A stretch of 64,000 bases of DNA, from the NCBI GenBank assembly GCA_037447655.1, contig JBBHKE010001421.1:52746-116745 (forward strand), given 5' to 3'. The translations under genes and the position numbers were made by a program. Shown here in pieces: positions 1 to 12,200 of this stretch (position 1 is its first letter; every line of letters starts with the position of its first letter). Below the pieces are notes generated by a model, which saw only the letters and a program-made list of their open reading frames with translations, was not told the origin of the DNA and ran no database searches. Origin of the DNA: Zygnema cylindricum. Its lineage: Eukaryota > Streptophyta > Zygnematophyceae > Zygnematales > Zygnemataceae.

Positions 1-174
1 TACGGAAATTGTACGGCTAGCTGCAAATTGCGTCAGTCCAGTAGCCCTTCCTGTTCCTACAGACCTGGCGAGCGGCCATGGCCTTGGTCGCCGAGCCCTC
101 CTTGAAGCGCCCTGCGAGCGCGCCGGTCGGCCGGCACCTCGCATTGTCTCCGCTGTCAGGCACATTACTGACTG

Positions 175-1287
175 ATGGCGTCAGCCGGCGACACCAATGG
201 CCCGGATTCCATTCCCCAGCGCAGATCTGAGGCGCTCGGGTCAAGAGTTCGCATGTTACCTCCTGTTCCAAGAGCACCTACAGACAGTCATCTTCCCTCT
301 TCTCTTGTTGACGCTCATCATCCTCCTATCGCTAATACGAATTTAACCGTTGTAGTTCCTGACGTAAGAGACCAGTCGCCTCCCCTCCAACATGGAACAA
401 CTTTCCGCTCCCAGGTTTCTCCAAATGGTCGCTCTTCAAGAAGTACTCTAGTCAGTCAGAGGTCACGAACAGATAGTGCCGGGGCGTCACCGACAAGCAC
501 ACGATCTTCTGTTGGAAGCCCAACCGATGGCTCTCCCTCTCGTCCTAGAGCCTCCAATACATCAGCCGCTTCTACTTCTACCTCTTATTCTCTCCCGCGT
601 CAAGCAGGAGCTCCACCTTCCATGGACGCCAGTGAGTCTCAAAGTGAAGAAAGATTCTCTGATTTTTCTTCACTTAATCGCCGGTTTGGCCAAGCTGGTA
701 GCTCTTCTCCGTCTTCTAATGCACGTAGTGGTACAGGACATGCTGCGTCTCCACTACCAGGAGGAAGTAGCAGAGATAAATTCGTCACGTCTGGTACGGC
801 GACGTCATCTGCTAGAGCAACAAGCAGTACCACTTCTCTGAGGACTAGCGCTTCAAGCTCTTCTGTTAGGGCAAGTTCTGTCGTTTCGTCAGCCAGGGCA
901 AGTGCTGTGACGTCATCAGTGACGTCCTCAGTTAGGACTGGCACTGCAAGTTCGGCTCTGCGTACATCTAGCTCGTCCATACGAGGCAATCCTGCCGGCC
1001 AGACTACTAGCGGACGGACTTTAACGTCCGGTTCTCCATCAGCTGCGAGACAGAACTTGTCATCAGCATCTTTGGTCAAGTCGCCCGGTTCTTCGTCAGT
1101 TGGAGCGGGAAGGTTAAGGTCGGGCGCAGCATCTGAGAGAGGTGATGTTAAAGGAGCGCCATTGTCTAGAAGTGGAGTAACAGGGAGAGCTTCAAGCTCC
1201 TATGGTGGGGGAGGAGGCACACGATTGGCATCTGGAAAGGAGGATGTCGGGAAGAGCAAGACGACAGCAAAGGGTCTCAGCATCAAG
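175..1287 (+). CDS. exon 1, Ser/Thr-rich N-terminus
   Basis: 371 codons in phase 0 ending at AAG before GTGCAT; the reading frame stops six bases later inside the intron. Composition is dominated by Ser, Thr, Arg, Ala and Gly, with many SSVRASS-like runs, typical of a basic disordered region that could be phosphorylated or bind microtubules (inference). The 174 bases upstream look like 5' UTR or promoter-proximal sequence; I see no clear TATA box there. Confidence 0.78.
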
Positions 1288-4200
1288 GTGCATTAAAATT
1301 TCAAATGTTAACTTTTGTGTTGAACTAAATGGTGCTTAGAGGAAGGAGTATTTCTGTTTTTGACACTGTATGTGAGTGAACATAACAGCGAACCTGTTTT
1401 TTCTCTTTGTCTTTGTTTCTTAGCACAAGTTTTACGTCTCTGTTTTTTGCTGCAAATGCTTATCACCCTGTTACACGATTGGGTTATGTATGTGCAGGCA
1501 GCTGGAAGCACTCCCCTGGAACCGGATCAGGTTAGTTTTCAACTTTAGCTTCCCTTTTTCTGCTGAATATATATTGGATACTTCGTTTATAGTAATGGAA
1601 AGGTGGTTACTCTCTGTTGCCAGCGCAAATTGGCATTGTTGGCAATTTGTGGCACTTTGTATGCCCTAGAGCTTGCAATTATGCTTTCCGTTTATACTGA
1701 TGACATTTAAACTGTATACTTATACTGCAGTTATGCCGAGGACATTTATAGTGTTTATCTGTATTGTAGCTTCTATGTCGACATTTATACTTTGCACTTA
1801 TACTGTAGCTTATTCTGTGGACATTTATGCTGAACACGTTTACTGTAGCTTACATTTATACTGTGGGCTCTGTTGGGAAGCAGATTGCACCACCAGCTTT
1901 TGATAAGGTAAGCTCACAATTGAATATGTAAAAATCTCCCACAAGCGCTGAAATATGTTTTATGATATTGATTTTCATCTTACTGAATTCTGTAGGAGTA
2001 GCTGAAACAGTATCACCTGCCTGTTGCCGAGACCAGTTTTTTCCTATTTTCATTTGTCTGTGGTTAATCAATTTGCTAGGGCATCCCCTCCACGAGAGCC
2101 TCATGAGGTGCCTACATTGAGCCGTTGTTAGTCCATTTATTTTTTTTGAGCTTCTGAAAGAACATGCAGGCTTTGAGAATGGTGTTATCTGAGTTTACTC
2201 AATGTCTCCTATACAGCCGAATATACTGTATTGATTACACATTAATTTTTATCTTTCCTTCGTTGGAGCGATTGATTTTCTACTGCAAGCTCTTGGCCTT
2301 TAGTCCTTTGCTATGCTGAGGTCTCCCTCTCCCTCTCCCTCTCCCTCTACCCCTCCCCAACCATGCTGCCATGGCCCACTCTACACCCCCCCCTGTGACG
2401 TCTCTCTTTGTGGACCTCTCCCTCCTGGAGGGAGAGAGCGAGAGGGGTAGTGAGAGGGGTAGTGAGATAGAGAGCGAGAGGGATAGCGAGAGGGATAGTG
2501 AGAGGGGTAGTGAGAGGAGCAGTGAGAGAAGTAGTGAGAGAGTTTGTATCGACAGGGATGGGAGTGAGAGGGGAGGGAGTGAGAGGGAAGGGAGTGAGGG
2601 AGGGGGTAGCGAGAGAGAGGGTAGTGAGATAGACAGCCACCATGAGCCCACTCCCCCTACTCCCTCTACCAGTGACAAAAGTCACACAAACGACAAAAGT
2701 GAAGGGAGCAGCAGCAGTAGCTGTGCCAGCTGTCACCCTGTGCCACGTCAGCAGAAGGGTGGGAGGGTGTCTCTCTCTCTCCCCCCCTCCGGGGGAAGAG
2801 GGCTTGTTGCTTCAGGGGTAGGGGGAGGAGGGAGGGGGGGAGGAGGGGTGGGAGGAGGGGAGGGACAGCTGTCGAATATGGGTTCTTTAGAGTTGGTACA
2901 TCCTTTACCAAATGGGACAGATGTCACATCTCCTTTGGCTTCTTCTGCCTCTCCCTCTCCCGGGAGGGAAGGGAGAGAGAGGGGGAAAGAGGGAGGAGGA
3001 GACGGGGCGAGAGATTTGGGAGAGGGAGACGCGGGAGATTTGAGAAATGGAGCAACAGAAGGGAGAGAAGGGAGAGAGGGAGGTGGAGAGAGGAGAGACG
3101 ATAGAGGAGTTAGAGGAGGAGAGAGAGGAGTAAGAGGAAAAGGGGACAAAAGTGGTGGATTTATGAGTGAAATTGGGAGTAGAGGGGGAGGAGGAGGAGG
3201 AGGAGAAGGAGAAGGAGACAGTGGTAGTGGTCCAATAGGAGGAGAATCTCGGTGGACCAATCGGATGAATGCTGTCTCGAGAGAGAGAGGAGAGGGAGGA
3301 GAGGGAGGAGAGGGAGGAGGAGGAGGAGAAATGAGGCGAGAGGCTGGAGTTGTAGGAGGAGGAGAGAGGAGAGGAGATCGAGGAGAGCGAGGAGAGGGTC
3401 TTTGTCTTTGTTTCTTAGCACAAGTTTTACGTCTCTGTTTTTTGCTGCAAATGCTTATCACCCTGTTACACGATTGGGTTATGTATGTGCAGGCAGCTGG
3501 AAGCACTCCCCTGGAACCGGATCAGGTTAGTTTTCAACTTTAGCTTCCCTTTTTCTGCTGAATATATATTGGATACTTCGTTTATAGTAATGGAAAGGTG
3601 GTTACTCTCTGTTGCCAGCGCAAATTGGCATTGTTGGCAATTTGTGGCACTTTGTATGCCCTAGAGCTTGCAATTATGCTTTCCGTTTATACTGATGACA
3701 TTTAAACTGTATACTTATACTGCAGTTATGCCGAGGACATTTATAGTGTTTATCTGTATTGTAGCTTCTATGTCGACATTTATACTTTGCACTTATACTG
3801 TAGCTTATTCTGTGGACATTTATGCTGAACACGTTTACTGTAGCTTACATTTATACTGTGGGCTCTGTTGGGAAGCAGATTGCACCACCAGCTTTTGATA
3901 AGGTAAGCTCACAATTGAATATGTAAAAATCTCCCACAAGCGCTGAAATATGTTTTATGATATTGATTTTCATCTGACTGAATTCTGTAGGAGTAGCTGA
4001 AACAGTATCACCTGCCTGTTGCCGAGACCAGTTTTTTCCTATTTTCATTTGACTGTGGTTAATCAATTTGCTAGGGCATCCCCTCCACGAGAGCCTCATG
4101 AGGTGCCTACATTGAGCCGTTGTTAGTCCATTTAATTTTTTTGAGCTTCTGAAAGAACATGCAGGCTTTGAGAATGGTGTTATCTGAGTTTACTCAATGT

Positions 4201-7200
4201 CTCCTATACAGCCGAATATACTGTATTGATTACACATTAATTTTTATCTTTCCTTCGTTGGAGCGATTGATTTTCTACTGCAAGCTCTTGGCCTTTAGTC
4301 CTTTGCTATGCTGAGGTCTCCCTCTCCCTCTCCCTCTCCTCTACCTCTACCCCTCCCCCTCTCCCTCTACCCCTCCCCCTCTACCTCTACCTCTCCCCCT
4401 CCCCCTCCCCCTCCCCCTCCCCCTCCCCCTCCCCCTCCCCCTCCCCCTCCCCCTCCCCCTCCCCCTCCCCCTCCCCCTCCCCCTCCCCCTCCCCCTCCCC
4501 CTCCCCCTCCCCCTCCCCCTCCCCCTCCCCTCCGCCTCCCTCTCCTCCCCCCGCTCCTCCCTCCCTCTACCTCTTCTCTCCCCCCCCTCTCCCATAAGTG
4601 TTTAGCCCGATGTGAATCTCTGTATATCTCCTGGTTCGTTAGAATTTAAGAGTGTTCTTTGACGTGCTTTTGGTGATTTCAGAAATTTTCACCTTGGCTG
4701 TTATTCTGTCTATGCCTGAGTTTGCTATGGTGATGCCGTGCTGGTCAGGAGACATTTTAGTAGTGCAGTCGCGCCGTTTTGTAAATCGTTGAGTTTCTCG
4801 TTTTGTATTTTGTTCCATGGCACTCTCTTCCTCTCCCTCTGCCCATCTCTCCCATCTCCCTTTTGCTCTCTTTTTCCACCCTCTTTCCCCTTTTCCCTTT
4901 CTTTCCCCCTTGTCTCACATTTTTTCTATCGTTTTCTCCCTCGACCTCTTCCCTGCACCTTCTGTTCCTTTCCCTCCCTGTCGTCCTCTGTCTCTCCCCC
5001 GCCCTTCCATCCTCATCTCCCTCCCCACTTTCCTTATCCTGCACTCCTTTTGTCCGCTCACCCTCCTTCTCTTTCCTTTCCCTTCTTTGACGCACCGGTA
5101 TACCCTTCACCGTCTGTTGGAAACCTTTTCAGGTATCCAGTACTCCAGAGTTGGTTGTTGCAAGGAGGTGGTGTGATTTTTGGGTTTGGAACCGTATCTC
5201 GTGGTATCTCATTTTCTTTGTAACTTTTTGAGTTGCAGGTGAAGGTTCTTCAAGAGGAGAATGAGGACCTCCGGCGGAAGCTAGTTGCCATGGAAGCCAC
5301 CCAGGCTGCGGTATGTTGTTCTTTTTTCTTTACAATATCAAGTGATCTAAAATGAAGGCAAGGTCTTTGCAGAAACAAGTTTGATTTTGTTCACCAGGTC
5401 TCGTTTCTTATATTGTGGCAGAAAGCTGGTTGCTTGGCAACCATTTCTGGTTAAGTTTTTGTACTTCTTTGGCTTTTATGTGTTATTTGGTCTTGAATTC
5501 TCCTGTTGTGCTCTTTGACTTTTTTGCTTGACGTTGTTCCTGGCGGTCGATCTGAAAGGGCTTTGCTTGGCGAAAAGTTATTTCAAGTTCTTTTTTCAGT
5601 TCCCCTGACTATGTTACGCTGTGTTGGCATGAGAACTGAAAAACTGAATTTGCAAATTAGTAGTGTTGTGTATCGGTAAGGATTTGCCGATAACCGATAT
5701 GGGCCTTTTTTCGGGTAGCCGATAATCGATATATTGGTACAATATATCGTTATCGGTGTTATCGCCGATAAATAACCGATATTTATCGGTTATTATCGGC
5801 GATAGCACCGATATCGATAACTATCGGCGATATATGTACGGACCGTACAGATAAATGTACGGCCAGTTCACTCAACTGTACGTGTTATTCCCCCGACGCG
5901 CCCTACTCACAACCCCTATCTACTGAGGTGCCTACCAATCAGATCATTTGTACAAGCCGAAAGTACAGTAGCCGGCATAAGATATGTACGACTTTAGTAC
6001 TGCTCCAGTTAAAACGATGTTCTTTCACATCCGACGCCATGGCTTTGTCCCTTTCTTCCTTGGGATCCACTGGAAACCTGCCACGTGTCAATCCGTCGGC
6101 TTTTTTGGCATAAGCCACCAAAAGAGCCATTCCGGGATGCCTGCGCTCACGCTGGCCGTCTGCTCGTATTTTCTCATTGAAAGTCGTCCTTTCGATTCCG
6201 GCGGCGCGCAGGCTGTTCTTTTGCGTCCGTTGTACTTTGTGTCCGCCGTCCTTTTTCCGTTCCATGATCATCAGTTTGTCAGTACAATGCCGTACGTTCC
6301 CGTAAAATTTCTGTTCAGTTAACCGGCCAGAAAGTGCTACAAAGTGCAACGTATTTTTTCGTCAAAGTCTGTACATTTCCCGTAAAAAACCGTACATTTC
6401 CCGTAAATTTTCCGTTCAGTTTACCGGACAGAAAGTACAGAAAGTACAGATATATCGGTACCTCTGACCGTTCGATAACCGATAACTATCGGTATCGGTG
6501 TTATCGCGATAAATTTTTTACCGATACACAACACTACAAATTAGACTGATATTGCTCTAAAATCTGAGGGGTTCAAGTGAGAACGATATGTGTGAGCTGT
6601 AAATGCCTGAGAGCCAGCAAACATTTTTCACCTGATATCTGTTGTTTAATATTCTGTGGGAGTTAAATAGTTATTTGGCTCTCCATTTTATGTTTATGCG
6701 GTGGTCTCACTTGTGTTAATGCATTATTTGTCAGCATTAACACGTATTGCTATGCCACTATGTGTTAATGGCATAGGTTTGTGTTGGGAAAGTTAGGAAA
6801 CTGAGTTGGAAATTAGCGTAAAGGCCATCTGCTGTATAATCAGGACCTCATTTCTTCAGAACTTTCGTTCTTGTCCTGTAATCCAATGTTTGTGACAGTT
6901 CGTGAAAATAGTCCGGGTCGTGATTTGCAGTGACCTTCCTTGCTTTGTGCCGTGTCTATGTGTCTGGTAGGATTGGTTGGTGGTTATTTTTGAATGGTGT
7001 TGGTCTGCTTACCATGAGCTTGAATGCCTTGCTCGTTACTGGTTCAATATGCCGTGATTAAATGCCTGTCGTTGTTTGAACTACAACTTGCAGTTAGAAA
7101 AAAGGTTTGTATGACGTCTATTCGTGGCATGTAAAGTTAAGATAGTAGCCGAAGCAAAATATTTTGGAGGCTGTTTGTAGATGCCCGAATCGATTAGTCT

Positions 7201-9187
7201 GAGTAAAGTGCCGTTTTTCAATACACAACCTTTTACGTATCTTGAGATCTGGCAATAATGGCTGGACTCATGAGAAGGCTGGGTGCATTCAGTTTTATGT
7301 GGACTTCCACTGTTTTTCTTAAATGTTTTTAAAGGGGTTTGTTTGCTATTGATGTCCATTGGGGGATTAGATGGCGGAGAATCCTACTGCGTTCGAGCAT
7401 TGGAAATTTCATCTCCTAAGGACTCAGAACAGTCAGCTTGAGGATCAGGTTTGCTTCTCTTCAGAATAATTCTTTGAGGTGTTATACCAGAATCTGCAGC
7501 GGAACTGAGTCATGTGCAATGTCTGAATTTCGACCAGCAGCAACTATTTTCATCTCTACAATTTGGTGGTCAGGTTAGTGTGCAGTTGTATAATGAGCCA
7601 TAAAATGATGCTATGACTAGTTGGGAAGACTTGTAGGTAAGATCTTCTTTGACGGTGTAGATGTACTGGGTTTGCTGGTGACGTGAATATGTATTTTAGT
7701 TGTAGCATGGACATGAGCAGATTTTTGGCTCTTTTGCTGCTTGAAAGACTCTGGTTGTAGAAGAAATGCAGTGGCATTCAACATTTCTAAAGTGACATTT
7801 CTTGCACTCTTATCTTACAGCTACTTGTCGCTACTACTTCCCTCCAAGATTTTGGTGAACTTAAGGCGCAGCTAAGTGCTACAGCAATTGAGCTCCAGCA
7901 GATGGTCGATCGGTTAAAGACTTTTGAGCAGGTACAGGAGCCCAAGGTCGTATCTTCTTCACGTCTGCCCTCAAGTGCAGCAACAGCATCGACTCTTAGA
8001 AGAACCCTCTCTGCTGCTACAAGCAGTTCTGAAGTACCGTCATCGTCTGCGAGAAGGTTATCTGGACCATCTCGCTCAACCCCATCATCTCCCTCCCTAA
8101 GAAGTACTTCTCCAGCCTCATCTACATCTCGGCTCACGACTAGCGCCCCACGACCTTCTAGCCCTTCTCCTCGAACACCAAGTACAGTGCCTCGGAGTGG
8201 AGCTGTAACCAGCAACAAGACTGAGTCTAGAACTGCTCGACCTGTGGCAACCTCTTCACGCAGTCCTGTCCCAGGAACAAATGGTAGTCCTGCTGGAAGG
8301 GCCACTCCATCTGTGAGAGGTTCCAACAGTGCAGAGCCTTCGAGTTCGGCACAGAGGCTTGTGAACCTTCCCTTGGAGCCTGCCTCTGCCTCTGATGTCA
8401 CCCAAGCTGTGAAACTCGCAGTACCGCAGGAGTGGGTGAATAATATAGAATGTTTGACGCAAGAAGTTTTGAGAAAGCTCACACGAAATGGCACTCAAAT
8501 GGCAGAATCTTCAGATGAGAGGGAGTTGTCAGCAGCAGGACCTCCACAAATTTCAGAGAAAGGGCGTGGTTTTAGAATTGTCTTTCTCCCATCCTCAAAA
8601 AATCCATTTTTTTTGCATACAAGAGAAGAAGTGGATGTTAACAATTTTGGGAGCGGCAACGACAGCAACAGGCTGCAAGGTATTCTGCGACTTTTGTTTT
8701 CCAAACCACATTTAGAGCTGAGATATCAAACAGGATGATCTAGCCTTTGTGTTCATTAGAAGCATGAAACAGGGTTCTAATATATTCTATGTTTTGTTTT
8801 CTTAATATTTCTCGTTGTTATTATATATAGCCCATACAACAGGAGCCACACCTATCCATTATATCATTTTACTTTCTATACATGTATACTGTGTATATTA
8901 TATATATATATCTATATGTATATAATATATATATATACATATAATATATGTATTGTATATATAGATATATGTATATATATATATATATGTATATGTATAT
9001 ATATATGTATATGTATATGTATATGTGTATATATATATACACATGTATATGTATATATATATCATACATATATATATATATACATATATAAATATATATC
9101 ATGCATATCTATATATCATACATATATATACATATATATATATATCATACATATATATATATATATGTGTGTAGAAAGTAAAGTCTG

Positions 9188-9262
<75 letters not shown>

Positions 9263-12200
9263 AGAAAGTAAAGTCTGGTACTGAATGGAATTAACAGGTG
9301 TGGGCATTTCCTGTTGTATGGCCAAAAAATGAAGCCCAAAAACTTGAACATGGTTGTCATTGGGCTGATGATTTTATGATCTGTTCAAATTTTTATGTCA
9401 TCTTGGCATTGGGCCAGAGTTTTTGTATCAGCATTGCCTGATATGCAAACATGTATGTTGACATATCTGTAAAAAACACTCGCCGTGTATCATTGCCTTT
9501 TTTTATCACCGATATGCCGGATGCGGTGTATTATGCCAATTTATGGCTTACAATTATCACCCAGAAAATGTATATGTGTGATATATTATTAAGTCAGTTG
9601 TGGTATACTGTTGTAGGAATATTGTTGGTCCTTTTTTACTGGTGTTGTCTTAAGAGTGTTTTAGCTACATTAACGGGGTTAAAGCCAAAAGTGGTTTTTG
9701 TGAAAAATGTTCCAAACACCTCTCGTTCCACATTGACTATAAGTAGATTGTTTTGGTCTTTAGGGGGGTTATCCTGCTTGTTAATTTAACCAATTAGGGT
9801 TAAATTCCTTTTACAGAGGGAGCTGTGCTTGACTTAGTGCGCCTACGAATTCTGGAAGCTCAGTTGGGAGGATTGCATCCTCGACTTCTCCGAATCACGG
9901 AGCTTCTAAATTCTCTCCTTCTCCCTTGCCTGCCATCTGAGGTGATTCACCTCACGAACTTCTGTTTGCATGCTGTTTTGTTGTTAAGACCTTTTACTAC
10001 CAGTTCGGCATTCGCTTAGCAAACTTTGGAGCCACTGTTATTGATTATGCTGACGTGAAAGGATCTCTTGCAAATGCTTCCGCATGGGTTTTTGTTCTCA
10101 TGCTCATGTTTTGGTTTATATTGCAAGTGATTTGCATCATGGTTGTTTAGTTCAAAGAAATCTGTATACGTGGAGCGCTCTTTTTGAATCAAATATCTCC
10201 TCACTCTTTTGGTTCTGCCTGAGTGTTTCATGATCACTTTGTCCAACAGCGATAAGTCGTATTGCAGCGCTGTTGTAGAGTACTCTGGTGAGATGAAATA
10301 CCAAGCATTTCTCTTAGGTATCTCTCCCTTAGGTGTCTTATGTGGGAAGTGGTATCTTGTAAAGCTTGGCTCCTATTGAGCTTTTTTTTTCGTCGCCTGT
10401 TCCTGCAGACAATAGATTCCGTTGAGCAGGAATTTCGAGGGGTGGATGTTGCTCTGCACAATGCTTCAAACGCTCTTGGCCAGCTGTGTGCACTTGTGCC
10501 CTTCTTGTGCAGTCTGGGAGGGCAAGGGCCATCTATTTCTGCGCAAATAAGAAGTGCACTGGCTCGACCAATAGATGAGGCGTATGATGATGAAACAAAA
10601 AAATATGGAAGTGAAGCTGACGAGATTCCTATGGCAGAGCCAGTGGGTAATGGCAAAGTAACAAAAAGTGCCAAGGTTTTCGAGTCGAAACAGAGTGAGA
10701 TAGAATCCTTGGAGGGAATGATCAGAAACTTGTTGCGGATGCAAGAGGGTGTGAAAGGAAGTGACGAGGAGCATCTGCGAGCTGTGCTGCAGCGCGTGAG
10801 GTAAGAGTTAGAAGGATACGTACGTTAGTTACTGTCAATGCTATCTTTTTGTTGCTAGTATGAATGTCGCCCCATGCAGCAGTACATAGGTCTTGAAAAA
10901 ATGGCATCTATGTGGTTATTGGTAATGGTCGTGATTTAGTTGGTTGACATAGAGTAGGTTGACATGGCATGTGGAATGCTATGAGTGGGGAATTAGATTT
11001 TGTCTGGGAGGCATGTCTTAAAAGTTGCCTTTCAGTCCTTTTACATTTTTGAAAACTCACGATATGAAGGGGAAGGGATTTACAGAAGGTTGGATTTGTC
11101 TTGGCGGAATGAAATGCGCGCATTGGAAGATGAAATTGCTTTTTATAGAGGTTGCCACGCTGTCAATGTAAGTTAAACTTATGCTCATGATATATGGTGT
11201 TCGATAAGCATGGTACATGTGTAAAATTTGGCGTCTAGTATGAAAGACGCTATTAAACAGTTGACCAATAAAGATTCAGTTTTGAGAAATATTTTTAGGG
11301 TTGGTTTTGGCCCCTCCTATCTGCATGCCGTCTTGTGTCAATATAGCGGGAAAACATTTTTTTGGATTTTTTTACTAGCTGACAATTTTAGATTTGTCCT
11401 TTATTATTTCAGTTTTATTTCAGGTAGTGCTCTTAGCATACTAGTAGCAGATGTATTGAGCTCTGTCTAACCAGAACTTTTTGACAGTTCTGGGGTGCAA
11501 AAATAAGCTGGAACGTCTGCTCAACTATTTCGTACCAAGATTGAGTTTACCGCATTGAATTTTAGTTTTTATTAATCAAATCTTCTATTCTTCTTTCCAC
11601 GGATCACTGTGCGCCCAAATGGAGTTTTTGTCTTTTTTGTCAAAAACCTTTGAGGGCTTTCTCTTATTCGAAGAGAAATTGCGAACTTATATTTAAACTG
11701 GAGCACAGACTAAGGACCGAGGACACGTCAGAATTTACGTTATGCTAATCAGGGTTTTGCACACTTCCAGAAATTGTCCTCAAATCTGTGCACAAAATGA
11801 CAATGAAAAACTGTAGAAACTCATTTCTTCAAATTTGTGTTTTTTTTAAGCCGGATTCAGTGGTTTGTTAGTTTGTGCAATTGCATCCCTAAAGCTTTGG
11901 GTTAAATTTGGCACTATCCTTCTGTTTTGAATGTTTTAATAATTTTCTTACGCCCCTATCCTGCTTGTCATTTTTAGGATTGAGTGCACATGCGTTCAAA
12001 GTAACACTTTTTATAAAGTAGAGGCCTTCATAAGTCAGACGGGGATGTTTCCGGTCAATCATCTCTAATGTGGTGTGAGCAAAAATGAATTTACGAGCAA
12101 TGCTGCTCGTCAGTTTTTAGCTTTCTTATTTTTTTCTAAACTAGGATGCTGTTGGCAAGTCTGAGGTATATGGTTAAGGTGGATGGTGGTGGTTAGGCTG

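Larger units (their letters stand above)
1404..2342 (+). repeat. tandem duplication, copy 1 (exons 2-3)
   Basis: This segment matches 3399-4337 at a constant offset of 1995 bases. I noticed only three or four substitutions, for example near 1980, 2058 and 2142. It contains microexons 2 and 3 with their intron flanks. The right boundary lies in a CTCCCT microsatellite; the left boundary has only TC at the join. The near identity shows a recent duplication. Confidence 0.92.

Noticed and set aside
639-1079. 146-codon minus-strand frame opposite exon 1
   Set aside because: Shadow of the Ser-rich exon; no splice or homology support.
2280-3506. Minus-strand Ser/Pro/Leu-rich frames of up to 252 codons
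   Set aside because: Simple-sequence shadows of the purine tract.
4308-4649. Pro-rich frame (+) and Arg/Gly-rich frame (-)
   Set aside because: Translation of a hexanucleotide microsatellite.
8869-9360. Tyr/Ile-rich frames on both strands
   Set aside because: Translation of (AT)n and TATACA repeats.
12145-12165. 21-base microexon candidate (DAVGKSE) with good pyrimidine tract and GTATAT donor
   Set aside because: It would leave a 31-base intron before exon 10, which is probably too short; it may instead reflect the true acceptor region of exon 10.
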